From Saccharicrinis sp. UBA6048 (GTDB lineage: Bacteria; Bacteroidota; Bacteroidia; Bacteroidales; Marinilabiliaceae): a stretch of 22,131 bases of DNA. Each line of letters begins with the position of its first letter. The stretch's first letter is position 1. The stretch lies in contig DIYS01000013.1 in assembly GCA_002429115.1 (NCBI GenBank), positions 1 through 22,131 on the forward strand, given 5' to 3'. A model generated the notes under the pieces. The model was not told the DNA's origin. It searched no databases and worked only from the letters and a program-made list of their open reading frames with translations. Shown here one piece after another: positions 8,279 through 16,380 of the stretch. The translations under genes were made by a program, and so were the position numbers.

Positions 8279-9442
8279 TTATTCAACCATTATTTTATAC
8301 AATGCTGCAGCATCATCAGCGGGTTTAGCCAGGTAAATGCCTCTTTCGAGTTTCACGAGTTTTGATTCATTTAACTCGGATGCTCTTACCTTCATCACCA
8401 CATCACCTTGAACATTACATATATGATATTGACCAGCTTTTTTATCCTCGCCGCCGTCATTTGATGGTAAAATCAAAATGCGTTTTAAGGCTTGTTTTGT
8501 TTTGCTAACGGTTGTTGCCTTTAAGTTTATCTTATTTGATTGACCAATCGGTCCTACATCAACAACACCACATACTTCAGTAGAAGCCTCACCAAGCCAT
8601 CCGCAATTGCGATTCATACCTGTTTGAATTTTGACAAAATCTATTTGATCTAATACGACAGTATTACCTGATTCATCAATTGCCCATTCAATTTTCATAG
8701 CATCACCACCAGCACCCTCAATGATACCAATTGTAGCTGGATTATCAGGTTGTGTTAACGGATCGCCACCTTGCTTTGGATGATTGTCGGCATAACCATA
8801 ATCCAGCGCAAAAGATTGAATATAAGTGGGGTTACTGTCATCCACATTGCCTTCAATTAAAGTGCCTCCGTATCGCTCAAATCTCTGATTCATAGTCGGA
8901 AAATGCGTAGGTGATGGATAATAAGGTTGCGTATGGTACGCATTAGCCTTCACCACACCGGTGATGTTATGGTAATCGCGCCATGGAACATCGAAACTTC
9001 CACCAGGATTGGCATACATTATTGAATATGCCGCATCTGTTGAAGGTAACTCATAATCACTGCCTTTTAATTGATACCAGGTGTCATCAGCCTGCCCGTT
9101 GTTATTTTCGTCCTTCATGACATAAACAATTCCTGGCTCAGACCAGCCGGTAAAAGGATTTCCAAAGATGGTGAAATCAACACCATAAGGATTTGCCGGA
9201 TCGTTTTCTATGGAATGATCAAAGCCTAGTATTACGTACCCTCCGAAGGCGCCAAGGCTAACGGTACCGTTAATACCGCCAATAAGGGTTTGTGCCGAAG
9301 ATGCGTCACCCCATGGAGAACTGTTTATAAACTGACCCGGTGCCGGCTTATATTCAAGCACATTGGCAACATAGGGTGATTGTGCCATTAAAAGGCCACT
9401 ACACCATAAAAATGTAGTAATAAAAAAGTAAATTTGTTTCAT
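8279..9442 (-). CDS. Secreted surface protein, first gene of B12 uptake locus
   Basis: This encodes 387 residues with a signal peptide (MKQIYFFITTFLWCSGLLMAQ) but no lipobox Cys at the cleavage site. The mature domain (about 22-300) is paralogous to the lipoprotein at 866-2152: SPYVANVLEYKPAPGQFIN, LGAFGGYVILGFDH, EPGIVYVMKDENNNGQADD with a Ca-loop-like DxNxNGxAD, YGYADN, IDFVKI, and CGWLGEASTEVCG. After a basic linker (about 300-325) the last 60 residues (YHICNVQGDVVMKV, GIYLAKP, YKIMVE) resemble a degenerate T9SS type A sorting domain. This suggests anchoring by T9SS where its paralogue uses a lipid. It is the first gene after the tandem cobalamin riboswitches, with a leader of about 270 bases. 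Function is unknown; cobamide binding or support of the BtuB complex is inferred from context only. Confidence 0.83.
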   Translation of the reverse strand: MKQIYFFITTFLWCSGLLMAQSPYVANVLEYKPAPGQFINSSPWGDASSAQTLIGGINGTVSLGAFGGYVILGFDHSIENDPANPYGVDFTIFGNPFTGWSEPGIVYVMKDENNNGQADDTWYQLKGSDYELPSTDAAYSIMYANPGGSFDVPWRDYHNITGVVKANAYHTQPYYPSPTHFPTMNQRFERYGGTLIEGNVDDSNPTYIQSFALDYGYADNHPKQGGDPLTQPDNPATIGIIEGAGGDAMKIEWAIDESGNTVVLDQIDFVKIQTGMNRNCGWLGEASTEVCGVVDVGPIGQSNKINLKATTVSKTKQALKRILILPSNDGGEDKKAGQYHICNVQGDVVMKVRASELNESKLVKLERGIYLAKPADDAAALYKIMVE

Positions 9443-9483
9443 TAATACAGTTGTTAGAATTAATAATTATTGTGTTGATTCAC

Positions 9484-9519
9484 GGAACAGCAGTGTTCGC
9501 CAAAACCATCTGCTGTTCC
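9484..9519. repeat. Perfect inverted repeat in the operon leader, T-tract on the plus-strand side
   Basis: Ten-base arms (9484-9493 and 9510-9519) enclose a 16-base loop. On the plus strand seven T follow immediately (9520-9526). As RNA from the minus strand it would be a leader hairpin about 40 bases before the ATG of the gene ending at 9442, with an A-rich run before it and no T-tract after it. It has the polarity of a terminator for antisense (plus-strand) transcription. Confidence 0.6.
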
Positions 9520-9635
9520 TTTTTTTATTTTTAAACCCATATACATTAACGACCACAATAAGTGGTATCTATAATGTGTTGTTTTAATATTTATGTGCTG
9601 TATCTTTTTTCATTGTTACTGAATTTTTAATAATT

Positions 9636-9717
9636 GATTTTACAGCAACAATGCAGGCAGGACGCCATGTATCCATTGTGGTTGATCACTTGCCTGTTCA
9701 CCGCAGACTGTAAAATC
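9636..9717 (-). promoter_or_regulatory. Putative expression platform of the promoter-distal riboswitch
   Basis: Directly 3' of the aptamer at 9718-9915 (minus strand), a perfect 10-base pairing (9708-9717 with 9636-9645) encloses further nested complementarity (9655-9660 with 9691-9696). No T-run follows the stem, so it does not look like a simple intrinsic terminator; control of translation or a longer-range structure is possible. The same stem-forming arm recurs beside the second aptamer at 10148-10157. Confidence 0.5.
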
Positions 9718-9915
9718 TATATTGCAATGGCAGGTCTTCTGACTTATCCCAACTTTTGAAACCTTCCCATCCCATGTTATACGAGACAGTGGTGTTTTAT
9801 CAAAAGTATTGACCTATTTTATTGGCCGGGCTTCACAGCAGCGGGAACTGTTGCCGATTTTCACGGCATTCCCTTTTAATTCCTAACGGTTGAACCATCA
9901 TAGAAACCAAATGCG
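9718..9915 (-). ncRNA. Cobalamin riboswitch (promoter-distal member of tandem pair)
   Basis: On the minus strand all core elements appear in order. First comes GGGAATGCCGTGAAAATCGG with CAACAGTTCCCGCTGCTGTG (about 9833-9873). Then come CCACTG (near 9790), GGGAAGG (near 9765) and the B12 box AGTCAGAAGACCTGCC (9729-9744). The outer P1 helix can form between 5' TCTAT/GATGG and 3' CCAT/ATAGA. Such elements bind adenosyl- or methylcobalamin and usually repress uptake genes when B12 is plentiful. It is the aptamer nearest to the uptake locus. Confidence 0.95.
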
Positions 9916-9918
9916 ACA

Positions 9919-9926
9919 CAAATGTA
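9919..9926 (-). promoter_or_regulatory. Bacteroidota-type -7 promoter element TACATTTG
   Basis: The minus-strand octamer TACATTTG matches the Bacteroidota -7 consensus TAnnTTTG exactly and sits just 5' of the promoter-distal aptamer, where a transcription start would be expected. A -33 element is weak (TCTG rather than TTTG, with short spacing). If active, the second riboswitch has its own promoter. Confidence 0.4.
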
Positions 9927-10147
9927 TGACTTATTTTTATTTTCAGATAATAATTTTTGTCTAAATAAAAAATAATGTTCTTAAACATTTAAAATAGTGT
10001 TATGTCGTATTTGATTTTAACCTGCATTCTACCTAACTCTTTAGCGATTTCTTTTGTCTAATTCAAAGGATTTTGGATATTTGGATAGTGTTGGTCATTG
10101 AGATTAACAGTTATGAATTCATACCTTTTTATAAATCATTAATACCA

Positions 10148-10231
10148 GATTTTACAGCAACAATGAATAACCAAATAGTCTCGTCTTAAAAAAAGTTGTT
10201 CATATGTCCGTTCTCCACAGACTGCAAAATC
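10148..10231 (-). promoter_or_regulatory. Putative expression platform of the promoter-proximal riboswitch
   Basis: The arms at 10222-10231 and 10148-10157 pair over 10 bases with one G-U. The lower arm and the next eight bases (GATTTTACAGCAACAATG on the plus strand) are identical to those of the other platform at 9636-9653. This shows that the platform as well as the aptamer was duplicated. No T-tract follows on the minus strand. Confidence 0.45.
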
Positions 10232-10400
10232 AGTTCATTTGGCAGGTCTTCTGACCTAACTCTATTTTTGACACCTTCCTAACCAGCAACACCTGTCAGT
10301 GGTATAAATTCAAAACATTAGCGAGTCTCACAGCAACAGGAACTGTTGCCGATTCAAACGGCATTTCCTTTTAATTTTCAATAGCTTATAAATCAAGAAA
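10232..10400 (-). ncRNA. Cobalamin riboswitch (promoter-proximal member of tandem pair)
   Basis: Core elements on the minus strand: GGAAATGCCG and ATCGGCAACAGTTCC followed by TGTTGCTGTGA (about 10328-10370), CCACTG near 10299, AGGAAGG near 10278, and the B12 box GGTCAGAAGACCTGCC (10241-10256). Its B12 box is 512 bases from that of the next aptamer, and the two share more with each other (the CAACAGTTCC...GCTGTGA core) than with the two riboswitches further upstream. It is the first of two aptamers in the leader of the uptake locus. Confidence 0.93.
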
Positions 10401-10493
10401 AACCAAATACGGTGCAGAAGTTTAATAATATTCCTTATTTACTAAATAAGAACTGACAATTTCCCTCACATTCACTTGACTAATCTATCTAAA

Positions 10494-10533
10494 TTTTCCT
10501 TAAGACCCTTACTTTAAAGTGGCTTAAGGAAAA
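10494..10533. repeat. Inverted repeat between accessory carboxylase gene and tandem riboswitches
   Basis: Eleven-base arms TTTTCCTTAAG (10494-10504) and CTTAAGGAAAA (10523-10533) surround 18 bases that contain the palindrome ACTTTAAAGT. It lies about 85 bases beyond the stop of the biotin carrier gene. It may end the carboxylase transcript, but the tail on the minus strand is only TTTAG, so a classical terminator is not shown. Confidence 0.45.
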
Positions 10534-10618
10534 ACAAACAGCATAAATTGGTGTCTGAGCAATTATTTATACTTGCTAATGGTGTTTTTCAGTTTTTGTA
10601 ACTTTTGACTATGCAGTT

Positions 10619-11119
10619 TTATTCTATCTCAAGCAAAACCTGATCTTTTAAAACACTCTCTGATTCTTTGGTAAGTATACTGCTAATAACTCCATCGCTC
10701 GGACTAACAATTTCGTTTTGCATTTTCATGGCCTCCAATAAAAACAAAGCTTCACCTTTTTTCACCTTCTGATTTTTTTGTACAAAAACCTCACAAATTG
10801 TTCCTGGTAAAGGAGCCATAACCTTACAGCTACCGGAAGCTATAGTTTTCGAAAGCTGCTTCTCACGCTCATACGATTGCTCCGATTCAATGCTGAAAGA
10901 ATAGGTGTTTCCATTGACCTGAACGCAACAAACGTTTTGTTTTAACTTAACTATTTCGCAAGTAAAAGGCTTATCTTTGATTGTTACCGTAAGCTCATTA
11001 TTTTTATCCAATGAGCTCACAGGAACAATCTCCTCATTTATAGTTAGGCTCATATCTTTTTCGTTTACATCAAACGTAGTGGAATGCTCACCTACCACTA
11101 TATATTTTTTATCTCCCAT
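10619..11119 (-). CDS. Biotin carboxyl carrier protein of acyl-CoA carboxylase
   Basis: This encodes 166 residues from the ATG at 11119, 11 bases after the biotin carboxylase stop. A longer frame would begin with GTG at 11161 inside the preceding gene; the ATG form is preferred. The C-terminal 70 residues are a biotinyl domain: VMAPLPGTICEVFV, then the biotin-attachment motif EAMKMQNE with Lys132, then SPSDGVISSI. Residues about 1-75 form a less conserved beta-rich N-terminal region, and a linker lies near 80-95. The biotin on Lys132 would carry CO2 from the biotin carboxylase to the carboxyltransferase encoded just upstream. It is the last gene of the four-gene operon. A biotinyl domain this size as a separate subunit is usual for Bacteroidota propionyl/acyl-CoA carboxylases. 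Confidence 0.9.
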   Translation of the reverse strand: MGDKKYIVVGEHSTTFDVNEKDMSLTINEEIVPVSSLDKNNELTVTIKDKPFTCEIVKLKQNVCCVQVNGNTYSFSIESEQSYEREKQLSKTIASGSCKVMAPLPGTICEVFVQKNQKVKKGEALFLLEAMKMQNEIVSPSDGVISSILTKESESVLKDQVLLEIE

Positions 11120-11130
11120 CACTTTTTCTT

Positions 11131-12618
11131 TTATGATTTTATCAGATGGTTTAATTGCCACGAATTAACTTGTCCCTGCTGCATATCACCCCCTTCTATA
11201 CTAGAACGCTCAGTTAAATAAGCCTTTAAAGCAGCAGCACTAGCAGCCATATATTCATCCTCTTCCTGATGATTTAATTGCGACAAATCTTCTGCTACAA
11301 ACGAAGTTGAATACGTCCCATGAACAAAAGAAGCCGTTTCTAACACCTGCCTAAAAAAAGGAATGGTGCTTTTAATTCCTTTTATTTTTATCTGCTTTAG
11401 GATATCCTTTGATAATTCAACTACCTCCTCGCGCGTATCGGCATACACAATAGCTTTCGCTATTAATGAATCGAAACATGCAGGCACCACTTTATCGGTT
11501 TTGTAACCACTATCCACTCTTAAGTTTGGATGGTCGGGAAATTCTATCTCCTCAATAATTCCGTTGCACGGCGCAAAATCAGCCTGTACATCTTCGGCAT
11601 TAATTCTAAACTCAATGGCATGAGACTTAATTTTAATATCTTCCTGCATTAAAGTCAATGATTCTCCTTGAGCAATACGAATTTGCTGCTCAACAATATC
11701 AACTCCTGTAATTATTTCAGTAACCGGATGCTCCACCTGAATACGTGTATTCATCTCCATAAAATAATGCTTACCATCTGCATCTACCAAAAACTCAACG
11801 GTTCCCACACTATAATAACCTACAGCTTTACACAAGGCCAATGCATCAGTACCTAGTTTTTGTCTGTTTTCCATCGATAATAAGGGCGAAGGCGCTTCCT
11901 CCAGCAGCTTTTGATGCTTACGCTGAATACTACATTCCCTATCGAACAGATGAATCATATTACCATATGTATCGGCCACTACCTGTACTTCAATATGCCG
12001 CGGTTGAACCACATATTTTTCAATAAACACAGCGCCATTTCCAAATACAGATTTAGCTTCGTTTATGGCCATTTTAAACATCTTGGGCAGGTCTTCTTCC
12101 GTCTCCGCCACTCGCATCCCTTTACCACCTCCACCGGCAACTGCTTTAATGATGACCGGAAAACCTATTCCCCTAGCAATGTCCAAGGCTTGCTCAACTC
12201 TTGCTACAATGCCTTCGCTACCTTTTAATATAGGTACGCCAGCTTGCTGAGCCATATTTCGGGCAATACCTTTATTACCCATTTTATCAATAACCTCGGC
12301 TGATGGGCCAATATATACAATAGAATTACGTTTACATTCCTTTGCAAAAGCCGGGTTCTCCGACAAAAAACCATAGCCCGGATGTATTGCATCAATTTGA
12401 TGCGCCTTAGCTCTTTCAATAATTAATTCAATATCCATAAATACATTGGTAAATGTATTGGACGAAACATCAATCAGTTCATCGGCATAATTTAAATACA
12501 ATGCATTAGGTTCCTGATGGGTTAAAAACATATACGTTTTAATACCCATTTGTCTGGCTGTTTTTGCAATACGAATAGCAATTTCGCTACGGTTTGCAAT
12601 CAGTATAGATTTAATCAT
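11131..12618 (-). CDS. accC: Biotin carboxylase subunit of acyl-CoA carboxylase
   Basis: This encodes 495 residues and performs ATP- and bicarbonate-dependent carboxylation of biotin. It starts with the biotin carboxylase N-terminal pattern ILIANRSEIAIR (a Ser where Gly is usual). Then come HPGYGFLSENP, the ATP-grasp glycine-rich loop AGGGGKGMR (161-169), FDRECSIQRKHQKLLEEAPS (about 225-244), and the metal/bicarbonate region MEMNTRIQVEHPVTE (287-301). The C-terminal part contains EFRINAED and FDSLIAK. The last 45 residues are a low-conservation tail beyond the roughly 450-residue core. It begins 10 bases after the carboxyltransferase gene and is followed within 11 bases by the carrier gene, so the three subunits are certainly co-expressed. 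The presence of this ATP-using subunit argues against a sodium-pumping decarboxylase. Confidence 0.93.
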   Translation of the reverse strand: MIKSILIANRSEIAIRIAKTARQMGIKTYMFLTHQEPNALYLNYADELIDVSSNTFTNVFMDIELIIERAKAHQIDAIHPGYGFLSENPAFAKECKRNSIVYIGPSAEVIDKMGNKGIARNMAQQAGVPILKGSEGIVARVEQALDIARGIGFPVIIKAVAGGGGKGMRVAETEEDLPKMFKMAINEAKSVFGNGAVFIEKYVVQPRHIEVQVVADTYGNMIHLFDRECSIQRKHQKLLEEAPSPLLSMENRQKLGTDALALCKAVGYYSVGTVEFLVDADGKHYFMEMNTRIQVEHPVTEIITGVDIVEQQIRIAQGESLTLMQEDIKIKSHAIEFRINAEDVQADFAPCNGIIEEIEFPDHPNLRVDSGYKTDKVVPACFDSLIAKAIVYADTREEVVELSKDILKQIKIKGIKSTIPFFRQVLETASFVHGTYSTSFVAEDLSQLNHQEEDEYMAASAAALKAYLTERSSIEGGDMQQGQVNSWQLNHLIKS

Positions 12619-12628
12619 ATCTGTATTT

Positions 12629-14167
12629 TTACAATGGAATATTACCGTGTTTGCGTGGTGACTTTTGTTTTACCTTATTCTCTAACAAAGCAAACGCTGA
12701 GATTAATTTCGCACGTGTTTTTTGTGGTTCAATCACTTCATCCACATAGCCATTTTCTTCGGCTATAAAAGGATTGGCAATATTCTCTTTATAATCCTGC
12801 ACCAATTCATCTTTTAATTGAACCGGATTCTCAGCATCCTTTAATTCTTTGTGATGAAGTATTTTTATGGCACCTTCGGTTCCCATCACCGCTATTTCGG
12901 CAGTAGGCCAGGCGAAGTTAAAATCGCCACCCATGTTTTTACTGTTCATTACAATGTAAGCACCACCGTATGCCTTACGAACAATAACCGTAATTTTAGG
13001 CACAGTAGCCTCTGCAAAAGCATACAACAATTTAGCACCGTGCATAATAATAGCTTCATGCTCCTGGTGTTTGCCCGGCATAAAACCCGGAACATCTTCC
13101 AACACCAAAATTGGAATATTAAAGGCATCGCAAAAACGAACAAAACGAGCGGCCTTACGGGATGCATTAATATCAATGGTTCCGGCCATTACTTTAGGCT
13201 GATTGGCCACAATACCAATTGCCCGGTTATTGAGACGTGCTAAACCGGTAATCATATTTTGCGCGTGATATTCTGCAATTTCAAAAAAGCTATTATTATC
13301 CACCAAACGATTGATTATATCAATCATATCATAAGGCTTGCTTGGGTCATCCGGAAGCACATAGGAAATATTCTTCAAGTTTTGAGATGCAATGGCTTCC
13401 TGTGCTGATTCCGGTGCCCTTTCAATATGATTAGATGGTAAAAATGACAGCAGCTTTTTTACACCCAATAAACAGTGCTCTTCATCATTATAAATAAAAT
13501 CAGCCACTCCCGATTTAGACGAATGTACCTCTGCTCCACCCAGGTTCTCAAAACTAATATCTTCATTCAACACCTCTTTAACCACCGATGGCCCGGTAAC
13601 AAACATGTGCGATGTATTTCGAACCATAAACCTAAAATCGGTTAAGGCAGGCGAGTACACAGCACCACCAGCAGCTGGTCCAAGAATAATAGAAATTTGC
13701 GGTATCATTCCGGATGCGTTTACATTGCGGGTAAATATGCCGGCATAACCGGCCAAACTCGCAATACCCTCCTGAATACGCGCACCACCAGAATCAATTA
13801 ATCCTATTATTGGATGTCCCATATTCAATGCTAAGTCCTGTACTTTTTGAATTTTTTGGGCATGTATTAATCCCAACGAACCACCCATCATATTAAAGTC
13901 CTGCGCATAAATCATCACTTTACGTTTATTGATGGTTCCATAACCACAAATCACTCCGTCGCCAAAAGTATCATTAGCAGCATTTTGTGGTTTGCGCAAA
14001 GCATCTATTTCATTAAAACTTCCTTCATCTAATAAATATTCAATGCGCTCGCGGGCTGTTAACTTACCTTTTTTGTGCTGTTTTTCGGTATAATTACCTT
14101 CGTACTGTTTTTGGTGTTTTTTCTTTCTCTTAAAGAATTCTTTAAACACCTTTCTATTTTCCTTCAT
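12629..14167 (-). CDS. Acyl-CoA carboxylase carboxyltransferase subunit (PccB/MmdA family)
   Basis: This encodes 512 residues, the usual length for the family. The N-terminal crotonase-like half contains LTARERIEYLLDEGSF, GLIDSGGARIQEGIASL (about 122-138) and GPAAGGAVYSPALTDF (163-178). The C-terminal half contains VLEDVPGFMPGKHQEHEAII, AYGGAYIVMNSKNMG (399-413) and FAWPTAEIAVMG. It transfers CO2 from biotin to an acyl-CoA. Residue 405 is Ile where propionyl-CoA-specific PccB proteins have Asp (AYGGAYD). In Streptomyces enzymes the Ile form is the one that accepts acetyl-CoA as well, so substrate assignment as strictly propionyl-CoA is not safe. The gene follows the permease by 53 bases and precedes the biotin carboxylase by 10. 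The best neutral name is acyl-CoA carboxylase beta subunit; methylmalonyl-CoA decarboxylase alpha subunit is the main alternative, but no membrane MmdB is nearby. Confidence 0.92.
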   Translation of the reverse strand: MKENRKVFKEFFKRKKKHQKQYEGNYTEKQHKKGKLTARERIEYLLDEGSFNEIDALRKPQNAANDTFGDGVICGYGTINKRKVMIYAQDFNMMGGSLGLIHAQKIQKVQDLALNMGHPIIGLIDSGGARIQEGIASLAGYAGIFTRNVNASGMIPQISIILGPAAGGAVYSPALTDFRFMVRNTSHMFVTGPSVVKEVLNEDISFENLGGAEVHSSKSGVADFIYNDEEHCLLGVKKLLSFLPSNHIERAPESAQEAIASQNLKNISYVLPDDPSKPYDMIDIINRLVDNNSFFEIAEYHAQNMITGLARLNNRAIGIVANQPKVMAGTIDINASRKAARFVRFCDAFNIPILVLEDVPGFMPGKHQEHEAIIMHGAKLLYAFAEATVPKITVIVRKAYGGAYIVMNSKNMGGDFNFAWPTAEIAVMGTEGAIKILHHKELKDAENPVQLKDELVQDYKENIANPFIAEENGYVDEVIEPQKTRAKLISAFALLENKVKQKSPRKHGNIPL

Positions 14168-14220
14168 CTATTATAATTATATATAAACACCATAATCAAC
14201 CAAGCCAATTGATGGCTGAT

Positions 14221-15879
14221 TTAAGCAAAAAGTAAAATGAAAATTTGCGCCAATAAGATTCTTAAAAACATGGTTAACGGATAAACCATGGCGTAACCGT
14301 TGGCTTGCGCTTGTGTTGGAGCCATTGAGTTTGCAAACTCCAAAGCAGGAGGATCCGTTGATGCTCCGGATAACAAACCACAAATACTCAAGTAATTTAA
14401 TTTTAAGAATCGAGCTAATACACCCGTTATAAAAAGCGGAAGAAAAGTAATAAAGGCAGCCAGCCCCATTAAAGTGAGTCCACCATTCATTAAGGTTTCC
14501 CAGAAATGCTTACCTGAACCAATACCAACGCAGGCTAAGAATAAAATAATCCCTAACTCACGAATAAATTTATTAGCACTTGGCGTGATATAAAAATCGA
14601 GCTTACCAACCCTTCCTTTATGCCCTAGTAGTAGAGCTATAATTAACGGACCTCCTGCCAAACCTAACTTAGCCGGAGCGGGTAAACCGGGAATGAAAAT
14701 TGGAATGCTTCCTAGCAACACCCCTAATAAAATTCCAATAAACAAAGGAACCAAATTAGGGTGACTTAAACTTTGCAAAGAATTACCCAAAAAGTTAGCT
14801 ACTTCCGTCATCTTATTTCGAGCCCCCACAACCCTTACTGTATCTCCAAATTCCAAGGTAGTATTTGCTTGAGGAATAATTTCTGTATCTCCTCTGAAAA
14901 TTCGGGTAATATTAGCCGGAAATAATCCTGATATATTTGATTCTTTTAAGGGCTTACCTGTAATTTTTCGATTAGTAATTATTATATGACGCATTACCAT
15001 TTGCCCTTCATACTTAAACTTCTCTGTCTTTTTAACCTTACCAACTGTTAACTCCAATCTAGCAAAGCTGTCTTTTGATGACAAGCCATACACTACATCA
15101 CCCATCTCCACCTTGAAATCTTTATCCGGAATGATAAACTCTCCATCTCTTGAGATTCGAGAAAATACAAAATCATCATCTAACGATTCTTTGATAAAAT
15201 CGATTGATTTACCTTTTAGGTTAGGGTTGGAAATGGTGATATTAATAGCCTGTACCTGTGTACTATGCTTTTTTAAATCCTGGTCGTAGTTATCAATTTC
15301 TTTATCAAGCTTAATTTTAAAGATAAAACGCACTAGGAACATAACTAGGATGATACCAATAATACCAAAAGGGTAAGCAATGGCATAAGACATTCCGGTA
15401 GTTTTAGCCATTTCCGCACCATTGGCAAACTGCTCTCCAATTAATGATTGAGCAGCACCCAAACTAGGCGTATTAGTTACTCCTCCACACATTAACCCCA
15501 CAGCCACTTCGGTATCTAAATCAAAAATTACCTTAATAGCAATGGCTATAAAAAAGCCCAAAAATATAATCATGGCCGCCAATAAATTCATCTTTAAACC
15601 ACTGCTTCTAAAGGAGGTAATAAAACGAGGACCAATCTCTATTCCAATGGAATAGATAAATAAAATCAGTCCAAACTCCTTAATAAAGTGCAATACATGC
15701 GAATCGAACTGGCCACCAAAGTGCCCTACCAACAAACCCGCAAACAACACACCAGCTATTCCTAAACGCACCTTACCAATACTAATTTTTCCAATAGCTA
15801 CCCCCAATACGCTGATAACAGCCAAATTTAATAAGGTAGACGAAGTTGTTGTTTCTTTAAAAAGCTCTATAAAACTCAT
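14221..15879 (-). CDS. AspT/YidE-family permease with two RCK-C domains (possible succinate/dicarboxylate transporter)
   Basis: This encodes 552 residues. The protein has two homologous membrane halves of about five segments each (residues 15-190 and 375-552). They are separated by a cytosolic block (about 195-370) holding two TrkA-C/RCK-C-like domains, the second opening ANTTLEFGDTVRVVGA. The duplicated signature appears as GGVTNTPSLGAA in the first half and GASTDPPALEFAN in the second. This layout is that of the aspartate:alanine exchanger family, which includes AspT, E. coli YidE/YbjL and the succinate exporter SucE1 of Corynebacterium. It is the first gene of the carboxylase operon, about 500 bases downstream of a cobalamin riboswitch. 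A dicarboxylate substrate is plausible from the family and from the carboxylase partner; it is not shown by any motif here. Confidence 0.88.
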   Translation of the reverse strand: MSFIELFKETTTSSTLLNLAVISVLGVAIGKISIGKVRLGIAGVLFAGLLVGHFGGQFDSHVLHFIKEFGLILFIYSIGIEIGPRFITSFRSSGLKMNLLAAMIIFLGFFIAIAIKVIFDLDTEVAVGLMCGGVTNTPSLGAAQSLIGEQFANGAEMAKTTGMSYAIAYPFGIIGIILVMFLVRFIFKIKLDKEIDNYDQDLKKHSTQVQAINITISNPNLKGKSIDFIKESLDDDFVFSRISRDGEFIIPDKDFKVEMGDVVYGLSSKDSFARLELTVGKVKKTEKFKYEGQMVMRHIIITNRKITGKPLKESNISGLFPANITRIFRGDTEIIPQANTTLEFGDTVRVVGARNKMTEVANFLGNSLQSLSHPNLVPLFIGILLGVLLGSIPIFIPGLPAPAKLGLAGGPLIIALLLGHKGRVGKLDFYITPSANKFIRELGIILFLACVGIGSGKHFWETLMNGGLTLMGLAAFITFLPLFITGVLARFLKLNYLSICGLLSGASTDPPALEFANSMAPTQAQANGYAMVYPLTMFLRILLAQIFILLFA

Positions 15880-16380
15880 GATAAATATTAACTAAGGGCT
15901 CAAAATCAGGCATAACAATTACCCAATTCCAACCCATTATTTTATTGAATTGAAAATAATTACTGAATATCAATTGAAAATTTGCAAAGTTAAATGCCAA
16001 CTATAAAGCTAAATGTTGCCTATAGGATTTGACATAAACTTTGCCACTAGAAAGTTATCTATTGCCACTATGCTGGTATTAGAATATGATAAGGCATACC
16101 CAATTCTGCATCATGAACTCTACAGCACGCAGACTTTAATCCTAAAGAAAAAGTGATTCTTGTAAAAAAACGACCTAAGACTTTTACAAGACAATTAAAC
16201 TTTTTTAAAACGATAATTTTTATTTCTCTTTTTGTACCTAATCGCGGGTAACTGAGATTCAATGTAAGCATATGTTACAAATTAAAATTTAACAACATGC
16301 TTTTCACAAAAAGAAATAGAAAGGGAAGAAATACACAACCCGATACCTGCTCTTTTTCGCGAAAGCAAATATCATTCAAA
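15880..16380. other. Gene-poor leader between cobalamin riboswitch and permease operon
   Basis: About 500 bases with no convincing gene. A 67-codon minus-strand frame (16068-16271, ATG start) exists, but its product is basic and Cys-containing without recognisable family features. A 9-base inverted repeat (16159-16167 with 16182-16190) might form a weak hairpin. Near the aptamer, 16345-16350 (AGCAGGT on the minus strand) can pair with ACCTGT in the B12 box, a possible expression-platform switch, and TTTCGCGAAA at 16355-16364 is a short palindrome. The leader also holds a candidate internal promoter at 15985-15992. Confidence 0.4.
15985..15992 (-). promoter_or_regulatory. Candidate -7 promoter element TAACTTTG before the permease gene
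   Basis: The minus-strand octamer TAACTTTG matches TAnnTTTG exactly, 105 bases before the permease ATG. No clear TTTG at the -33 position was found, so this is weak evidence. If real, the permease operon can be transcribed without passing through the riboswitch. Confidence 0.3.

Noticed and set aside
11120..11161. Longer biotin carrier protein starting with GTG inside the biotin carboxylase gene
   Set aside because: An ATG 11 bases after the upstream stop gives a complete protein; the extra 14 residues overlap the preceding gene and look unconserved.
11911..12228. 105-codon plus-strand frame opposite the biotin carboxylase gene
   Set aside because: It lies wholly antisense to a conserved gene and its product has no protein-like features; it is a shadow frame.
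16068..16271. 67-codon minus-strand frame downstream of the third cobalamin riboswitch
   Set aside because: It has an ATG and a suggestive position, but the product shows no domain or signal and the frame overlaps an inverted repeat. It is described within the leader instead of being called a gene.
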